DNA of 64,000 nt, taken from contig NZ_FNTJ01000001.1 of NCBI RefSeq assembly GCF_900105185.1, positions 620,001 to 684,000 on the forward strand, read 5' to 3'. Numbering within the stretch: the first letter of the stretch is position 1; each line of letters opens with the position of its first letter. This DNA comes from Pseudomonas saponiphila. GTDB lineage: Bacteria; Pseudomonadota; Gammaproteobacteria; Pseudomonadales; Pseudomonadaceae. Below are positions 18,056 to 27,642 of the stretch, piece after piece. The translations under genes were made by a program, and so were the position numbers. The notes beneath the pieces are model-generated. The model ran no database searches. It saw only the letters and a list, made by a program, of their open reading frames with translations, and was not told the origin of the DNA.

Positions 18056-18945
18056 GCCCTGGCGGCCTCGACCACTTCCTGCGGATCGGCGTGTACCAGC
18101 ACTTCAGCCCGTGGATAGGCCTGGTGGATCGCCTCGGCGGCCTGATCGCTGATGGCGTGGGCCACCGACAGGCTCAGGTCGCCAGGCAGCTCCAGGTGCA
18201 GTTGGACGAACCAGTGGCTGCCGGAAATCCGCGTGCGCAAGTCATGGGCACCGAGCACGCCGGGCACACCGCAGGCCAGTTCCAGCATGTGCTGGCTGAC
18301 ATCGGCGGGCAGCTCCTCATCCATCAGCACCGAGAAGCTTTCCCGGGCGATATGGATCGCGCTCCAGAGAATGTAGGCGGCGATCCCCAGGCCGAACCAG
18401 GCGTCCACCTGATGCCAGCCGAAGGCCGCCAGTACCAGGGCCAGGAGGATGCTGCCATTGAGCAGCAGGTCAGAGCGGTAGTGCAGGGAATCGGCCCGAA
18501 CCGCGTTGGAGCCGGTTTCACGGATCACCCGATGCTGCAGGATCAGCAGCGCCACGGTCAGCACCAATGACAGCCCGATCACCCCGATGCTCAGCCAGGG
18601 CGCGCCCACCGGTTCCGGGTGCTGCAGGCGTTCGAACGCCTGAAAGGCAATCAGCACCGCACTGCCGGCGATGAACAGCGCCTGGGCCATGCCTGCCAGC
18701 GACTCGGCCTTGCCGTGGCCGTAGCGATGATCGTCATCGGCCGGGCGCAGGGCGTAATGCACCGCCAGCAGGTTGAGCAGCGAGGTGAAGCCGTCGAGCA
18801 CCGAGTCGGTCAGACCCGCCAGCATGCTCACCGAGCCGCTAAGCCACCAGGCGATCGCCTTGGTCACAATCAGGATGCCTGCGACGGTGACCGAGGCGCG
18901 GGTGGCCAGGCGCAGTAGGCGAGCGTGTTGCGGGTTGCCAATCAT
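18049..18945 (-). CDS. fieF: Cation diffusion facilitator (FieF/YiiP type)
   Basis: A 298-residue inner-membrane divalent-cation/proton antiporter with six helices followed by the cytoplasmic ferredoxin-like domain. The transport-site ligands are visible: TDSVLD in helix 2 (D47, D51) and HYRSD in helix 5, the DD-HD pattern of Zn/Fe/Cd exporters. The C-terminal domain carries the metal-sensing His/Asp residues near GSHWFVQLHLEL. Likely ortholog of PA3963 (YiiP). It runs into the lipoprotein gene region with a 27-base gap. Confidence 0.93.
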   Translation of the reverse strand: MIGNPQHARLLRLATRASVTVAGILIVTKAIAWWLSGSVSMLAGLTDSVLDGFTSLLNLLAVHYALRPADDDHRYGHGKAESLAGMAQALFIAGSAVLIAFQAFERLQHPEPVGAPWLSIGVIGLSLVLTVALLILQHRVIRETGSNAVRADSLHYRSDLLLNGSILLALVLAAFGWHQVDAWFGLGIAAYILWSAIHIARESFSVLMDEELPADVSQHMLELACGVPGVLGAHDLRTRISGSHWFVQLHLELPGDLSLSVAHAISDQAAEAIHQAYPRAEVLVHADPQEVVEAARAQ

Positions 18946-18972
18946 CGACGGCGGGTTCCTTGGGTCGGGTGG

Positions 18973-19392
18973 TCAGGCGGCGGGCTGGAGGCCATACAGG
19001 GCCAGTTGCTGCACGCTGCCCTTGTGCTGGATCAGGCGCGGGTCATCCAGGGGGAAGTGGCCCCCCAGTTCGCTTTCCAGAATGGCCTGCAGTTTACGGT
19101 TGTCGACTTTACCGTCGGCGCCAATGGCCTGCTGGAGTTTTTCCGGGGCGATCTGCGCGGTCTTGCCGGGCTCGAGGTAGATCGCCCCGGTGGCGAAGTC
19201 GACGCCAAAGGCGATCAGCCCCGGGATCACATAGAACAGCAGGCCCACGGCATCCAGTACCACGACCACCGGATCGATCTTGCCGTCGATCTGGCCGCGC
19301 CGATCAGGAAAGAAGATCGAACCGCAGGCAGTAAGTTGGGTCAGCAGGGTGGTCACCAGAACGCCGCCAATGACACGGTGGGGAATACGCAT
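18973..19392 (-). CDS. Small lipoprotein of unknown function
   Basis: A 139-residue protein with a lipoprotein signal peptide and lipobox LTAC (Cys23). A short hydrophobic segment (VVVVLDAVGLLFYVIPGLIAF) follows at about residues 42-62. The C-terminal half has an alpha-helical stretch ending near KLQAILESELGG. I recognise no functional domain. It lies just upstream of the fieF-like gene in the same direction, so they may share a transcript. Divergent from hrpB. Confidence 0.8.
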   Translation of the reverse strand: MRIPHRVIGGVLVTTLLTQLTACGSIFFPDRRGQIDGKIDPVVVVLDAVGLLFYVIPGLIAFGVDFATGAIYLEPGKTAQIAPEKLQQAIGADGKVDNRKLQAILESELGGHFPLDDPRLIQHKGSVQQLALYGLQPAA

Positions 19393-19522
19393 GGAAATCT
19401 CCTAGCAAGCACGAAAGCAAAGAAGGATGGAGCGGGGTGTTGAGTCTCGTCGATCAGCACTCAGACCATGATTAACCCCAGGCAGTTCGCCGTTATACTC
19501 GCGCCTCTGTTTGGGAGCCAGC

Positions 19523-22042
19523 ATGAATTCTTTGCCAATTGATGAAGTTTTGCCTGCACTGCGCGAGGCCCTGGCGGCGCGCCATGAAGCGGTGCTGGAA
19601 GCCCCGCCCGGGGCTGGCAAGACCACCCGTGTGCCCCTGGCGCTCCTGGATCAGGACTGGCTGGCAGGACAGACCATCCTCATGCTCGAACCCCGGCGCC
19701 TGGCGGCCCGGGCCGCCGCCGAGCGCCTGGCCAGCGAGCTAGGGGAAAAGGTCGGGGAAACCGTGGGCTACCGCATCCGCCTGGACAGCAAGGTCGGCCC
19801 GCGCACCCGTATCGAAGTGGTCACCGAAGGCATTCTCACCCGTCGCCTGCAGGACGACCCGGCCCTGGAAGGGGTGGGGCTGCTGATCTTCGACGAATTT
19901 CACGAGCGCAGCCTGGACGCCGATCTGGCCCTGGCCCTGAGCCTCAATGGTCGCGAGCTGTTCCGTGACCAGCAGCCGCTGAAGATCCTGTTGATGTCGG
20001 CGACCCTGGAGGGCGAGCGGCTGTCCACGCTGCTGGGCGATGCGCCGATCCTGCGCAGTGAAGGGCGCATGTTCCCGGTGACCCAGCGCTGGGGCCGGCC
20101 ATTCCAGCCCGGCGAGTTCATCGAGCCGCGAGTGGTGCAGACGATCCTGGAAGCCCTCAATGATGAAAGCGGCAGCCTGCTGGTGTTTCTCCCCGGGCAG
20201 GCGGAGATCCGCCGGGTCCATCAGCAACTGGCCGAAGCCCTGGGACCACGCGCCGATATCCTGCTGTGCCCCTTGCACGGCGAGTTGGACCTGGCGGCCC
20301 AGCGCGCCGCCATCGACCCGGCCCCGGCGGGCCAGCGCAAAGTGGTGCTGGCCACCAACATTGCCGAAACCAGCCTGACCATCAACGGTGTACGGGTGGT
20401 GGTGGACGCGGGGCTGGCCCGGGTCCCGCGCTTCGATCCCGGCAGCGGCATGACCCGCCTCGACACCCAGCGCATCTCGCGCGCCAGCGCCACCCAGCGC
20501 GCCGGCCGCGCGGGGCGCCTGGAACCCGGCGTGTGTTATCGCTTGTGGTCCGCCGATCAACAGGAACAACTGGCCGCCTATGCCAGTGCGGAGATTCTCC
20601 AGGCCGACCTGGCCGGCCTGGCCCTGCAACTGGCGCGCTGGGGCGTGGCGCCGAACCAGCTGGCTTGGCTGGATGCGCCGCCCAGCGCCGCTTATGCCCA
20701 GGCCCAGGACCTGTTGCTGCGCCTGGGAGCGCTCAACGACGATGGCACGCTGACTCGCCACGGCCAGGCCATGGCCGAGCTGCCGGCCCACCCGCGCATT
20801 GCCCACTTGCTGTTGCGTGGCCAGTCCCTGGGGCTGGCGCAGATGGCTTGTGATGTCGCGGCGCTGTTGGGTGAACGGGATATTCTGCGGGGGGGCGGGG
20901 CCGATCTGCACAGTCGCCTGGTGCTGCTTTCCGGAGAAGAACGGGCGGCCCGCGGTGCTCAGGGCGGCGTACAACGAGCCCGGCAACTGTCGCGCCAATA
21001 CCGCGGCTACCTGCGTGGGCAGGCAGAGTCCGCCGTCAGCGATCCTGAGCATCCGCGCTGGCTCGGCGCCCTGCTGGCCCTGGCCTATCCCGACCGCGTG
21101 GCCCAGCAGCGGCGCCCCGGTGGCGCCGAGTATCGTCTGGCCAATGGTCGCGCGGCGCTGTTCAGCGAAACCGACAACTTGATGAAACAGCCCTGGCTGG
21201 TGATTGCCGACCTGGGCAGCCGTCAGGGCCAGCGTGAAGAACGCATCTACCTGGCGGCGGATTTCGATCCGGCGCTGTTCGATAGCGTGCTGGCCGAGCA
21301 GGTACGGACGGTCGACCAGTTGGACTGGGATGAGCGCGAAGGCGTGCTGCGCGCCGAGCGCCAGCGCAAGGTCGGTGAACTGGTCCTGAGCCGCGAACCG
21401 TTGACCGGTCTGGACGAGTCAGCCCGGAGCCAGGCTCTGGTCAATCTGGTGCGGCGCAAGGGCCTGGAACTGCTGCCCTGGACCCCGGAGTTGCGCCAGT
21501 GGCAGGCTCGGGTGAGCTTGTTGCGGCAACTGGATCTGGCGGACAAGGGCGAGAGCCAATGGCCGGATGTCAGCGATGGCGCCTTGCTCGAAGGTCTTGA
21601 GCAATGGCTTCAGCCCTACTTGGGCAAGGTGTCGCGCCTCAGTCATTTTGCCAATCTGGAGCTGGCCAGCATCGTTCATAACCTGCTGCCCTGGCCGCTG
21701 CCCCAGCGCCTGGACGAGCTCGCGCCGCACCATCTGACGGTGCCTTCGGGGTCTTCGATCCGCCTGGACTACAGCGAGCAGCCGCCGATTCTGGCCGTGC
21801 GCCTGCAGGAGCTGTTCGGTCTGTCGGACACCCCACGGATTGCTGGTGGGCGCCAGGTGGTCAAGTTGCACCTGTTGTCGCCGGCGCGGCGTCCGGTGCA
21901 GGTCACCCAGGACCTGGCCAACTTCTGGCGCAGCACCTATGCCGAGGTCAAGAAGGATCTCAAGGGGCGTTATCCCAAGCACTACTGGCCGGATGACCCG
22001 TTGATCGCCGAGGCGACAGCCCGGGTCAAACCGCGCAAATAG
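19523..22042 (+). CDS. hrpB: ATP-dependent helicase HrpB
   Basis: An 839-residue DEAH-box helicase. Walker A PPGAGKTT is near residue 33, the DEAH-type motif is DEFHERSLDADL, motif III is MSATLEG, and motif VI is QRAGRAGRLEPG. The HrpB-specific C-terminal domain ends KGRYPKHYWPDDP. HrpB proteins are RNA helicases tied in some species to mRNA processing and adherence. The ATG at 19523 (MNSLPIDE) is used rather than the upstream TTG. Confidence 0.97.
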   Translation: MNSLPIDEVLPALREALAARHEAVLEAPPGAGKTTRVPLALLDQDWLAGQTILMLEPRRLAARAAAERLASELGEKVGETVGYRIRLDSKVGPRTRIEVVTEGILTRRLQDDPALEGVGLLIFDEFHERSLDADLALALSLNGRELFRDQQPLKILLMSATLEGERLSTLLGDAPILRSEGRMFPVTQRWGRPFQPGEFIEPRVVQTILEALNDESGSLLVFLPGQAEIRRVHQQLAEALGPRADILLCPLHGELDLAAQRAAIDPAPAGQRKVVLATNIAETSLTINGVRVVVDAGLARVPRFDPGSGMTRLDTQRISRASATQRAGRAGRLEPGVCYRLWSADQQEQLAAYASAEILQADLAGLALQLARWGVAPNQLAWLDAPPSAAYAQAQDLLLRLGALNDDGTLTRHGQAMAELPAHPRIAHLLLRGQSLGLAQMACDVAALLGERDILRGGGADLHSRLVLLSGEERAARGAQGGVQRARQLSRQYRGYLRGQAESAVSDPEHPRWLGALLALAYPDRVAQQRRPGGAEYRLANGRAALFSETDNLMKQPWLVIADLGSRQGQREERIYLAADFDPALFDSVLAEQVRTVDQLDWDEREGVLRAERQRKVGELVLSREPLTGLDESARSQALVNLVRRKGLELLPWTPELRQWQARVSLLRQLDLADKGESQWPDVSDGALLEGLEQWLQPYLGKVSRLSHFANLELASIVHNLLPWPLPQRLDELAPHHLTVPSGSSIRLDYSEQPPILAVRLQELFGLSDTPRIAGGRQVVKLHLLSPARRPVQVTQDLANFWRSTYAEVKKDLKGRYPKHYWPDDPLIAEATARVKPRK

Positions 22043-22056
22043 AGAGCGGGCGCGGC

Positions 22057-23133
22057 TTACTGGGCCGGTAACAGAAAGCGGGCCAGCACCGGCAAGTGAT
22101 CGGAGATGCGCAGGGTATCGTCCTGACGCACCCTAGATTCGACCCGCTTCAGGCGCGGGCTGTAGAACAGGTAGTCGACCGTACGATCCGGGCCATCGAG
22201 GTTCGGGTCGTTGGGGTAGTGGGTCAGCCACCGCGCACGGTCGACGCCGCTGGCCTGGGTGTTGCTGGGGATCATCGGGTACTTGTCCCACAGCAGGTGC
22301 AGCGGGCTGTCGATCTGGTACGGCGCGCGCTGTGCCTCGCTCAGGCGTTGGTACTGGCCCAGGGGCAGCAGGTTGAAGTCGCCGCCAATCAGCCAGGGCG
22401 TGCCGCGGCTTTCCAGCTTGTCCAGCACCTTGGCAATGGCCGTCACTTGCCTCTGGTGTGTGTCGTCGGCCCGCTGTGCACGTTCCAGGTGGGTATTGAG
22501 CACCACCAGTTGGCCGCCGTCGCTCAGGGGCAGGTAGCTCAGGAGCAGGGCGTCCTTGGGCTGGAATTGCCGGCTGATGAGCGGCTGTGAGGCAACCGGC
22601 AGTTGCAGGCGTTCGGCGTGTTCGATGCGGTAGCGGCTGAGGGTCGCCAGTTGCCGGCCGACGCTGCCAAAAATGTGCAGGGAGGGCACGAAATCGGCCT
22701 TCCAGTCGTAAGCCTGGGTGCTGCAGGGATAGAGATCGGTGACTCGCTCCTGCAGCAGCTTGAGCTGATCCTGGTAGGCGCTGGCCTTGGCGCCGTTGTC
22801 CACTTCTTGCAGCAGTACCAGGTCCGGCTGTTCGTCGCGGATCACCCGGGCCACCTCGTCGAGGCTGAAGGCCATGTCTTCCAGGGTTGGGCGTTCATCC
22901 TCGCCCCGGGCCTGGTCGTTCCAGAACACGTAGCGCTTGCCGGCCAGGTATTGCAGGTTCCAGGTCATCACCTTGAGCGCCTGACCCGGCACCAGCGGAG
23001 CGGCCTGGGCGCTGCAACTGACCGCGAGGGTTTCCTTAGGCAGAGGGCGCCAGGTCAGGCTGTAGATCAGGCTGGCCAGCACCAGGCCGATCAGTAGCAG
23101 GCTCAACAGGGTGATGCGCAGTAGACGGGTCAT
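22057..23133 (-). CDS. Membrane-anchored endonuclease/exonuclease/phosphatase family protein
   Basis: A 358-residue protein with an N-terminal signal anchor (residues ~5-25) and an EEP-fold domain facing the periplasm. The fold's motifs are in order: VMTWNLQYLAG, LLQEVDNG, VVLNTHLERA, IGGDFNLLP and ISDHLPVLAR, giving a full metal and catalytic set. The substrate may be DNA, RNA, a sphingolipid or an inositol phosphate and cannot be told from motifs alone. It ends 14 bases from the end of convergent hrpB. Confidence 0.88.
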   Translation of the reverse strand: MTRLLRITLLSLLLIGLVLASLIYSLTWRPLPKETLAVSCSAQAAPLVPGQALKVMTWNLQYLAGKRYVFWNDQARGEDERPTLEDMAFSLDEVARVIRDEQPDLVLLQEVDNGAKASAYQDQLKLLQERVTDLYPCSTQAYDWKADFVPSLHIFGSVGRQLATLSRYRIEHAERLQLPVASQPLISRQFQPKDALLLSYLPLSDGGQLVVLNTHLERAQRADDTHQRQVTAIAKVLDKLESRGTPWLIGGDFNLLPLGQYQRLSEAQRAPYQIDSPLHLLWDKYPMIPSNTQASGVDRARWLTHYPNDPNLDGPDRTVDYLFYSPRLKRVESRVRQDDTLRISDHLPVLARFLLPAQ

Positions 23134-23220
23134 CGGCTCGGCTTATGGCGTTGCAGGATGGGCCGGAGCATAACCGAGTGCACGGCCGTCACCCAAGAGC
23201 TAGAGCTGCCGCAAGCTGGA

Positions 23221-23883
23221 TCAGCGGTTGTCCGCTTGCTCGTTGATGAGCATGAACAGGCGGAACAGCACCACACTGGTGAACAGCTGCAGGAAGCTGT
23301 AGGCACTGTCGAGTACCAGGGTCAGGATCGGGTTGTGCGGTTCGGGATAGGCGGCCTCGCTCGCCCCCTTGAGCAGCCACAACGGCACCATGACCGCCAG
23401 GATGCACAACAGGATGCGCAGGAAGTGCCCGCGGCTCAGGCGCAGGCTTTCCTTGATCGCCGCTAGGGGCGCCAGGCCCTTGAGCACCAGCAGGTACTCG
23501 GCGAAGGCCAGCACCACCATCAGCCACAGCCCCGGCAGGAAATACAGCGACAGCCCGAGCAGAATCAACAGCGTGCTGACCGCGGTCAGCAAGGCGAAGC
23601 GCGGCCACAGGCTCAGGGCCATGGCCCACAGGTCGCGATTGCGCGGCGACTGCCCCCGGGTACGGGCATCGAGAAACAGGATCAGCGCGCCGGTGTACAA
23701 GGGATACAGCAACAGGCCCACCACCACGCTGGAGCCAGGGAAGGCATTCTCGCCCAGGGCGCTGCTCACGCCCTGTTGCAACAGCGCCTCGAGAATCACC
23801 AGAGGCAGGCACAGCTGGGCGATGCGGCCGAGATTACGCTGGAAGAAATAGAAAGAATCGCGCAGAACATCTAACGGAGTCAT
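23221..23883 (-). CDS. YciC-family membrane protein
   Basis: A 220-residue polytopic membrane protein with about six hydrophobic segments and the YciC-like opening MTPLDVLRDSFYFFQRNLGR. YciC of E. coli is an inner-membrane protein of poorly defined function. It is upstream of the EEP gene in the same direction with an 87-base gap. The 181-base gap before the next gene (+) presumably holds divergent promoters. Confidence 0.83.
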   Translation of the reverse strand: MTPLDVLRDSFYFFQRNLGRIAQLCLPLVILEALLQQGVSSALGENAFPGSSVVVGLLLYPLYTGALILFLDARTRGQSPRNRDLWAMALSLWPRFALLTAVSTLLILLGLSLYFLPGLWLMVVLAFAEYLLVLKGLAPLAAIKESLRLSRGHFLRILLCILAVMVPLWLLKGASEAAYPEPHNPILTLVLDSAYSFLQLFTSVVLFRLFMLINEQADNR

Positions 23884-24064
23884 TGAAGGGGATCGCAGTT
23901 GACCAAGCGGTTTGACACTTTAACCGATGCAGGCCCCCCGGGAGCAAACGTAAACCTTGGGTAAAGACCATTGAAAGTCGTCGTCCCAGCCCCATAACTG
24001 GTGCGTACCGCAGCTCTGTCCGAGTTGCGGACCAGATTTCTACCGGCAATCTAAAGAGGTCGCC

Positions 24065-24847
24065 ATGAACAACCAAGAGCAAACCCTGATCGATGGACTG
24101 TTTTCACGGTTGCAGCAAGCCGAAACGGATTCAGCCCCGCGCGATGCCCAGGCCGAGGCGCGGATCAAGGAGCATCTGACCCGCCAACCTGGGGCCGGGT
24201 ATTTCATGACCCAGGCGATTCTGGTGCAGGAGGCCGCCCTCAAGAGCCTCAACGAGCAGAACCAGCAACTGACCCAGCAAATCCAGCAATTGCAGGCTGA
24301 GCTGCAACAGGCCCGGGCCCAGGCCAGCGCTCCGGCCCCGGCGGCCAGTGGTGGTTTCCTGTCGAGCATCTTCGGTGGTTCCCGCGAGCCTCAACCGGCG
24401 CCCGTGCAAAACGCTGCACCGCCTTCGTCCGGTGGTGGTTGGCGTGAACCGGCGCGCTCTTCCTCTGGCACACCGCCACAACAGAACTTTGGCGCGCCGC
24501 CGCCCAATTACGCGGCCCCGCAGCAGAACTATGCGCCGCAGCAGGCTCCGGCGGCGGGCAGCAGTTTCCTCGGTGGTGCCCTGAAAACCGCCGCTGGCGT
24601 CGCGGGCGGGGTGATGCTGGCACAAGGCATCAGCAGCCTGTTCCACAGCAATCAGCAACCCCAGGAAATCGTCGAAGTCATCAAGGAAGAACCGGCGCCG
24701 GCCAGCGACAACAGCGGCTGGGGCAATGACGATCAGCGTCTGGCCAACAATGATTCCTGGGGCGGCAACGACCAGGGCGGCTTCAGCAACGCCGACTACG
24801 ACAACGACGACAGTTCGTTCTTCTCCGACGACGATTCCTTCGTCTGA
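24065..24847 (+). CDS. DUF2076 domain protein
   Basis: A 260-residue protein. Residues 1-90 form a helical/coiled-coil region (KSLNEQNQQLTQQIQQLQAE). A low-complexity Pro/Gln/Asn/Ala region follows, then one hydrophobic Gly/Ala segment (GGALKTAAGVAGGVMLAQGI near 175). The tail is very acidic and Asp/Ser-rich. This is the DUF2076 layout; the function is unknown. A Shine-Dalgarno AGAGG lies 7 bases before the ATG, and a hairpin terminator follows the gene. Confidence 0.83.
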   Translation: MNNQEQTLIDGLFSRLQQAETDSAPRDAQAEARIKEHLTRQPGAGYFMTQAILVQEAALKSLNEQNQQLTQQIQQLQAELQQARAQASAPAPAASGGFLSSIFGGSREPQPAPVQNAAPPSSGGGWREPARSSSGTPPQQNFGAPPPNYAAPQQNYAPQQAPAAGSSFLGGALKTAAGVAGGVMLAQGISSLFHSNQQPQEIVEVIKEEPAPASDNSGWGNDDQRLANNDSWGGNDQGGFSNADYDNDDSSFFSDDDSFV

Positions 24848-24855
24848 CCCTCCGT

Positions 24856-24890
24856 CGGTCCGGGACAGGCATCTGCCCCGGACCGATTAT
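24856..24890 (+). terminator. Intrinsic terminator after the DUF2076 gene
   Basis: CGGTCCGGG (24856-24864) pairs exactly with CCCGGACCG (24877-24885) and is followed by ATTATT. It begins 8 bases after the stop codon. Confidence 0.75.
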
Positions 24891-24986
24891 TCGCGGAACA
24901 TTCCTTGTGACTGGCATACTGGGCGACTTTTTTCGGGTCTTGAGCCCCGTTCCAGCCCCTGCGCTGCTGCGCCATGAGGATTAGCG

Positions 24987-25466
24987 GTGAAAAAAATCGC
25001 TGTGTTCGCCGATGTCCAGAACCTCTACTACACCGTTCGCCAGGCTTATGGTTGTCACTTCAACTACGCGGCGCTGTGGGCGGATATCAGCAAGCAGGGG
25101 CAGATCGTCGAAGCCTATGCCTATGCCATCGATCGTGGTGACAGCAAGCAGCAGCAGTTCCAGCAGATCCTGCGCAACCTGGGCTTCACGGTAAAACTCA
25201 AACCCTACATTCAACGCAGCGACGGCTCGGCCAAGGGCGACTGGGACGTGGGCATCACCATCGACATCATGGATGCCGCCGCCCAGGTCGACGAAGTGGT
25301 GCTGGCCTCCGGCGACGGCGACTTCGACCTGCTACTCGAACGCATCATCCACAAGCACGGGGTCAGCGCCGTGGCTTACGGCGTGCCGGGTCTGACCGCC
25401 AATTCGCTGATTCGCGCCGCCACGCGCTATGTGCCGATCGAAGGCGCTTTGCTGCTCAAGAGCTGA
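24987..25466 (+). CDS. NYN/LabA-type PIN-fold protein
   Basis: A 159-residue NYN-domain protein, a PIN-like ribonuclease fold. Acidic residues expected at the active site are visible: FADVQNLYY near the N-terminus, KGDWDVGITIDIMD near residue 80, and ASGDGDFDLLLER near 105. It starts with GTG. The DnaQ-like exonuclease gene begins 27 bases downstream, which suggests a two-gene operon of nucleases. Substrate unknown. Confidence 0.88.
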   Translation: MKKIAVFADVQNLYYTVRQAYGCHFNYAALWADISKQGQIVEAYAYAIDRGDSKQQQFQQILRNLGFTVKLKPYIQRSDGSAKGDWDVGITIDIMDAAAQVDEVVLASGDGDFDLLLERIIHKHGVSAVAYGVPGLTANSLIRAATRYVPIEGALLLKS

Positions 25467-25493
25467 TCATTTTTCATACGGAGCCGCACAGGT

Positions 25494-26105
25494 TTGGAAC
25501 GTATTGCCGTCATCGACTTTGAAACCACCGGGATCTCCCCGAGCAGCAGTTGCCGGGCCACGGAAATCGCCGTGGTGATCCTTGAGCAGGGGCGCATCGT
25601 CGAGCGTTACCAGAGCCTGATGAACGCCGGGGTGCGGGTGCCGGGCTTCATCGAACAGCTGACCGGCATCAGCAACGCCATGTTGCGCAGCGCGCCGTCG
25701 GCGGAGCAGGTGATGAACGAGGTCAATGAGTTCGTCGGCACCACGCCGTTGCTGGCCCACAACGCGGCGTTCGACCAGAAGTTCTGGGATTTCGAACTGG
25801 GGCGGATCAAGCGCACCCGTTTGCAGAATTTTGCCTGTTCGCTGTTGCTGGCCCGGCGCCTGATGCCGGCAGCCCCCAACCACAAGCTGGGCACCCTGAC
25901 CCAGTACGCCGGCCTGCCCCACACCGGTCAGGCACACCGGGCCATGGCCGACGCGGAAATGGCCGCCAACCTGGTCGCGCATCTGACGGGCGAGCTGCGT
26001 CACACCCATGGCGTGCGTGAGCTGTCCCACGACTTTCTCTGCAAGTTGCAGAAAATCCCGGCGGCCAAGGTCCCCGAGCACCTCAAGCGTCAGCGCGGGG
26101 GCTGA
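25494..26105 (+). CDS. DnaQ-like 3'-5' exonuclease (DEDDh)
   Basis: A 203-residue exonuclease domain with all DEDDh residues: Asp and Glu in VIDFETTG, Asp in AHNAAFDQKFW, and His and Asp in HRAMADAEMA. It resembles the polymerase III epsilon family but is a standalone protein without the clamp-binding tail. The start appears to be TTG at 25494 (then GAACGTATTGCC); no ATG precedes the first conserved strand. Likely co-transcribed with the NYN gene. Confidence 0.9.
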   Translation: MERIAVIDFETTGISPSSSCRATEIAVVILEQGRIVERYQSLMNAGVRVPGFIEQLTGISNAMLRSAPSAEQVMNEVNEFVGTTPLLAHNAAFDQKFWDFELGRIKRTRLQNFACSLLLARRLMPAAPNHKLGTLTQYAGLPHTGQAHRAMADAEMAANLVAHLTGELRHTHGVRELSHDFLCKLQKIPAAKVPEHLKRQRGG

Positions 26106-26120
26106 GCCCAGGCGCCGGCT

Positions 26121-26573
26121 TCATTTGCCGTTGCTTTCCAGTTGCCCCAGGGGCACCCGCCGTTCGATGGCGCTGGACAGCACGATGGAAGTCTTGCTGA
26201 AACCGAACTGGGCCACACGGTTGATCAGTTCTTCCAGCTCCGGCATCGAACCTACTGCCGCCTGCATGATCACGCAGGGATCGCCGGTCACCCGATGGCA
26301 TTCGGTGAGCTGAGGGATCTTGATCAACTCGTCGTAGTTCTTCTGGTTGCCATGCTGGGCCAGGCGCAGCTCGATCACGCATTGGATCGGTAGCCCGACC
26401 TTGGCCATGTCGACCTTGGCCTGATAGCCGGTGATCACGCCGCTGGCCTCCAGCTTGGCCACGCGCTCAGCCACCGCCGGCGCCGAGAGGTTGACCTTGC
26501 GCGCCAGCTCGGCGTAACTCGCCCGGCCGTTTTCCAGCAGGCTGGCCAGGAGCAAGCGATCGTATTTGTCCAT
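26121..26573 (-). CDS. Lrp/AsnC-family regulator, divergent from yedA
   Basis: A 150-residue Lrp-type regulator: N-terminal HTH (YDRLLLASLLENGRASYAEL, then NLSAPAVAERVAKLEASGVI) and a RAM domain (RVTGDPCVIMQAAVGSMPEL). The ATG at 26573 is preceded on its strand by AGGAGCC. It is transcribed divergently from the YedA-type exporter across 160 bases. This pairing is typical of Lrp-type control of amino-acid or metabolite exporters, so yedA is its likely target. The longer reading frame (26630) is rejected as non-conserved. Confidence 0.9.
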   Translation of the reverse strand: MDKYDRLLLASLLENGRASYAELARKVNLSAPAVAERVAKLEASGVITGYQAKVDMAKVGLPIQCVIELRLAQHGNQKNYDELIKIPQLTECHRVTGDPCVIMQAAVGSMPELEELINRVAQFGFSKTSIVLSSAIERRVPLGQLESNGK

Positions 26574-26733
26574 GGAAGGCTCCTGAAGGGCCCGACTTTC
26601 GAAAGCACGGTATTTAACGTAGAAGTCCATGCTTTGGAAAGTGTACTGCCCTTATAAACAGGTTTTGTAACTTAAGTTCAGCAGGTCGCCTTTCTAGAAT
26701 AGTCTTCCCCCTGCCTGCTCCGAGCTGCCTCCC

Positions 26734-27642
26734 ATGCCTGGCCAAAGCCGTTTTTCCTTGCCGTTGATCGCCGCCTTTTTTGCCTTGTACGTGATCTGGG
26801 GGTCGACCTATCTGGTGATCCGCATTGGCGTCGAATACTGGCCACCGCTGATGCTCGGCGGCGTGCGCTTCATCATCGCCGGCAGCCTGATGTACGCCTT
26901 CCTGCGCTGGCGCGGGGTCCCGGCACCGACCTGGGCGCAATGGAAGGCCGCCGGGATCATCGGCGTGCTGCTGCTCAGTTGCGGCAACGGTGCGGTGACG
27001 CTGGCCGAACACTCCGGGGTGACCTCCGGCGTGGCGGCGCTGGCGGTGGCCACGGTGCCCTTGTTCACTTTGCTTTGCGGCTACTTCTGGGGCGCGCGCA
27101 ATACACGCCTGGAATGGGCCGGGATCATCCTCGGAATGATTGGCATCGGCATGCTCAACCTCGGCTCCAACCTGCAATCGAGCCCGCTGGGCGCCGCGCT
27201 GCTGTTGTTCGCCGCGGCGGCCTGGGCCTTCGGCTCGGTGTGGAGCAAGCACCTGCCGCTGCCTCAGGGCGCCATGGCCAGCGCTGCGGAAATGCTCGTC
27301 GGTGGCGTGGTGTTGATGATCGGCAGCACCCTGAGCGGCGAGCACCTGGACGCCATGCCGCCCCTGGAAGGCTGGCTGGCCCTGGCCTATCTGGCCGGCT
27401 TCGGTTCGATCATCGCCTTCAACGCCTACATGTACCTGCTCAAGCACGTGCGGCCGGCCGCGGCCACCAGCTATGCCTATGTCAATCCGGCGGTGGCGGT
27501 GCTGCTGGGGATCGTCTTTGTCGGTGAAACCATCGGCATCGAAGAGGCCCTGGCCATGCTGGTAATCATCAGCGCAGTGGTGCTGATCGGCCTGCCCCAG
27601 TGGCGCAAGCCGAAAGCCGCGGCACAGCAAGAGGTGGCCTGA
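26734..27642 (+). CDS. yedA: DMT-superfamily exporter YedA
   Basis: A 302-residue inner-membrane protein with ten hydrophobic segments arranged as two EamA repeats. YedA-type motifs are ALYVIWGSTYLVIRIGVE at the start, FNAYMYLLKHVRPAAATSYA near residue 230 and YVNPAVAVLLG. The family exports small metabolites or drugs; the actual substrate is not shown. Its stop codon abuts that of the convergent hydrolase (TGATCA). Confidence 0.88.
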   Translation: MPGQSRFSLPLIAAFFALYVIWGSTYLVIRIGVEYWPPLMLGGVRFIIAGSLMYAFLRWRGVPAPTWAQWKAAGIIGVLLLSCGNGAVTLAEHSGVTSGVAALAVATVPLFTLLCGYFWGARNTRLEWAGIILGMIGIGMLNLGSNLQSSPLGAALLLFAAAAWAFGSVWSKHLPLPQGAMASAAEMLVGGVVLMIGSTLSGEHLDAMPPLEGWLALAYLAGFGSIIAFNAYMYLLKHVRPAAATSYAYVNPAVAVLLGIVFVGETIGIEEALAMLVIISAVVLIGLPQWRKPKAAAQQEVA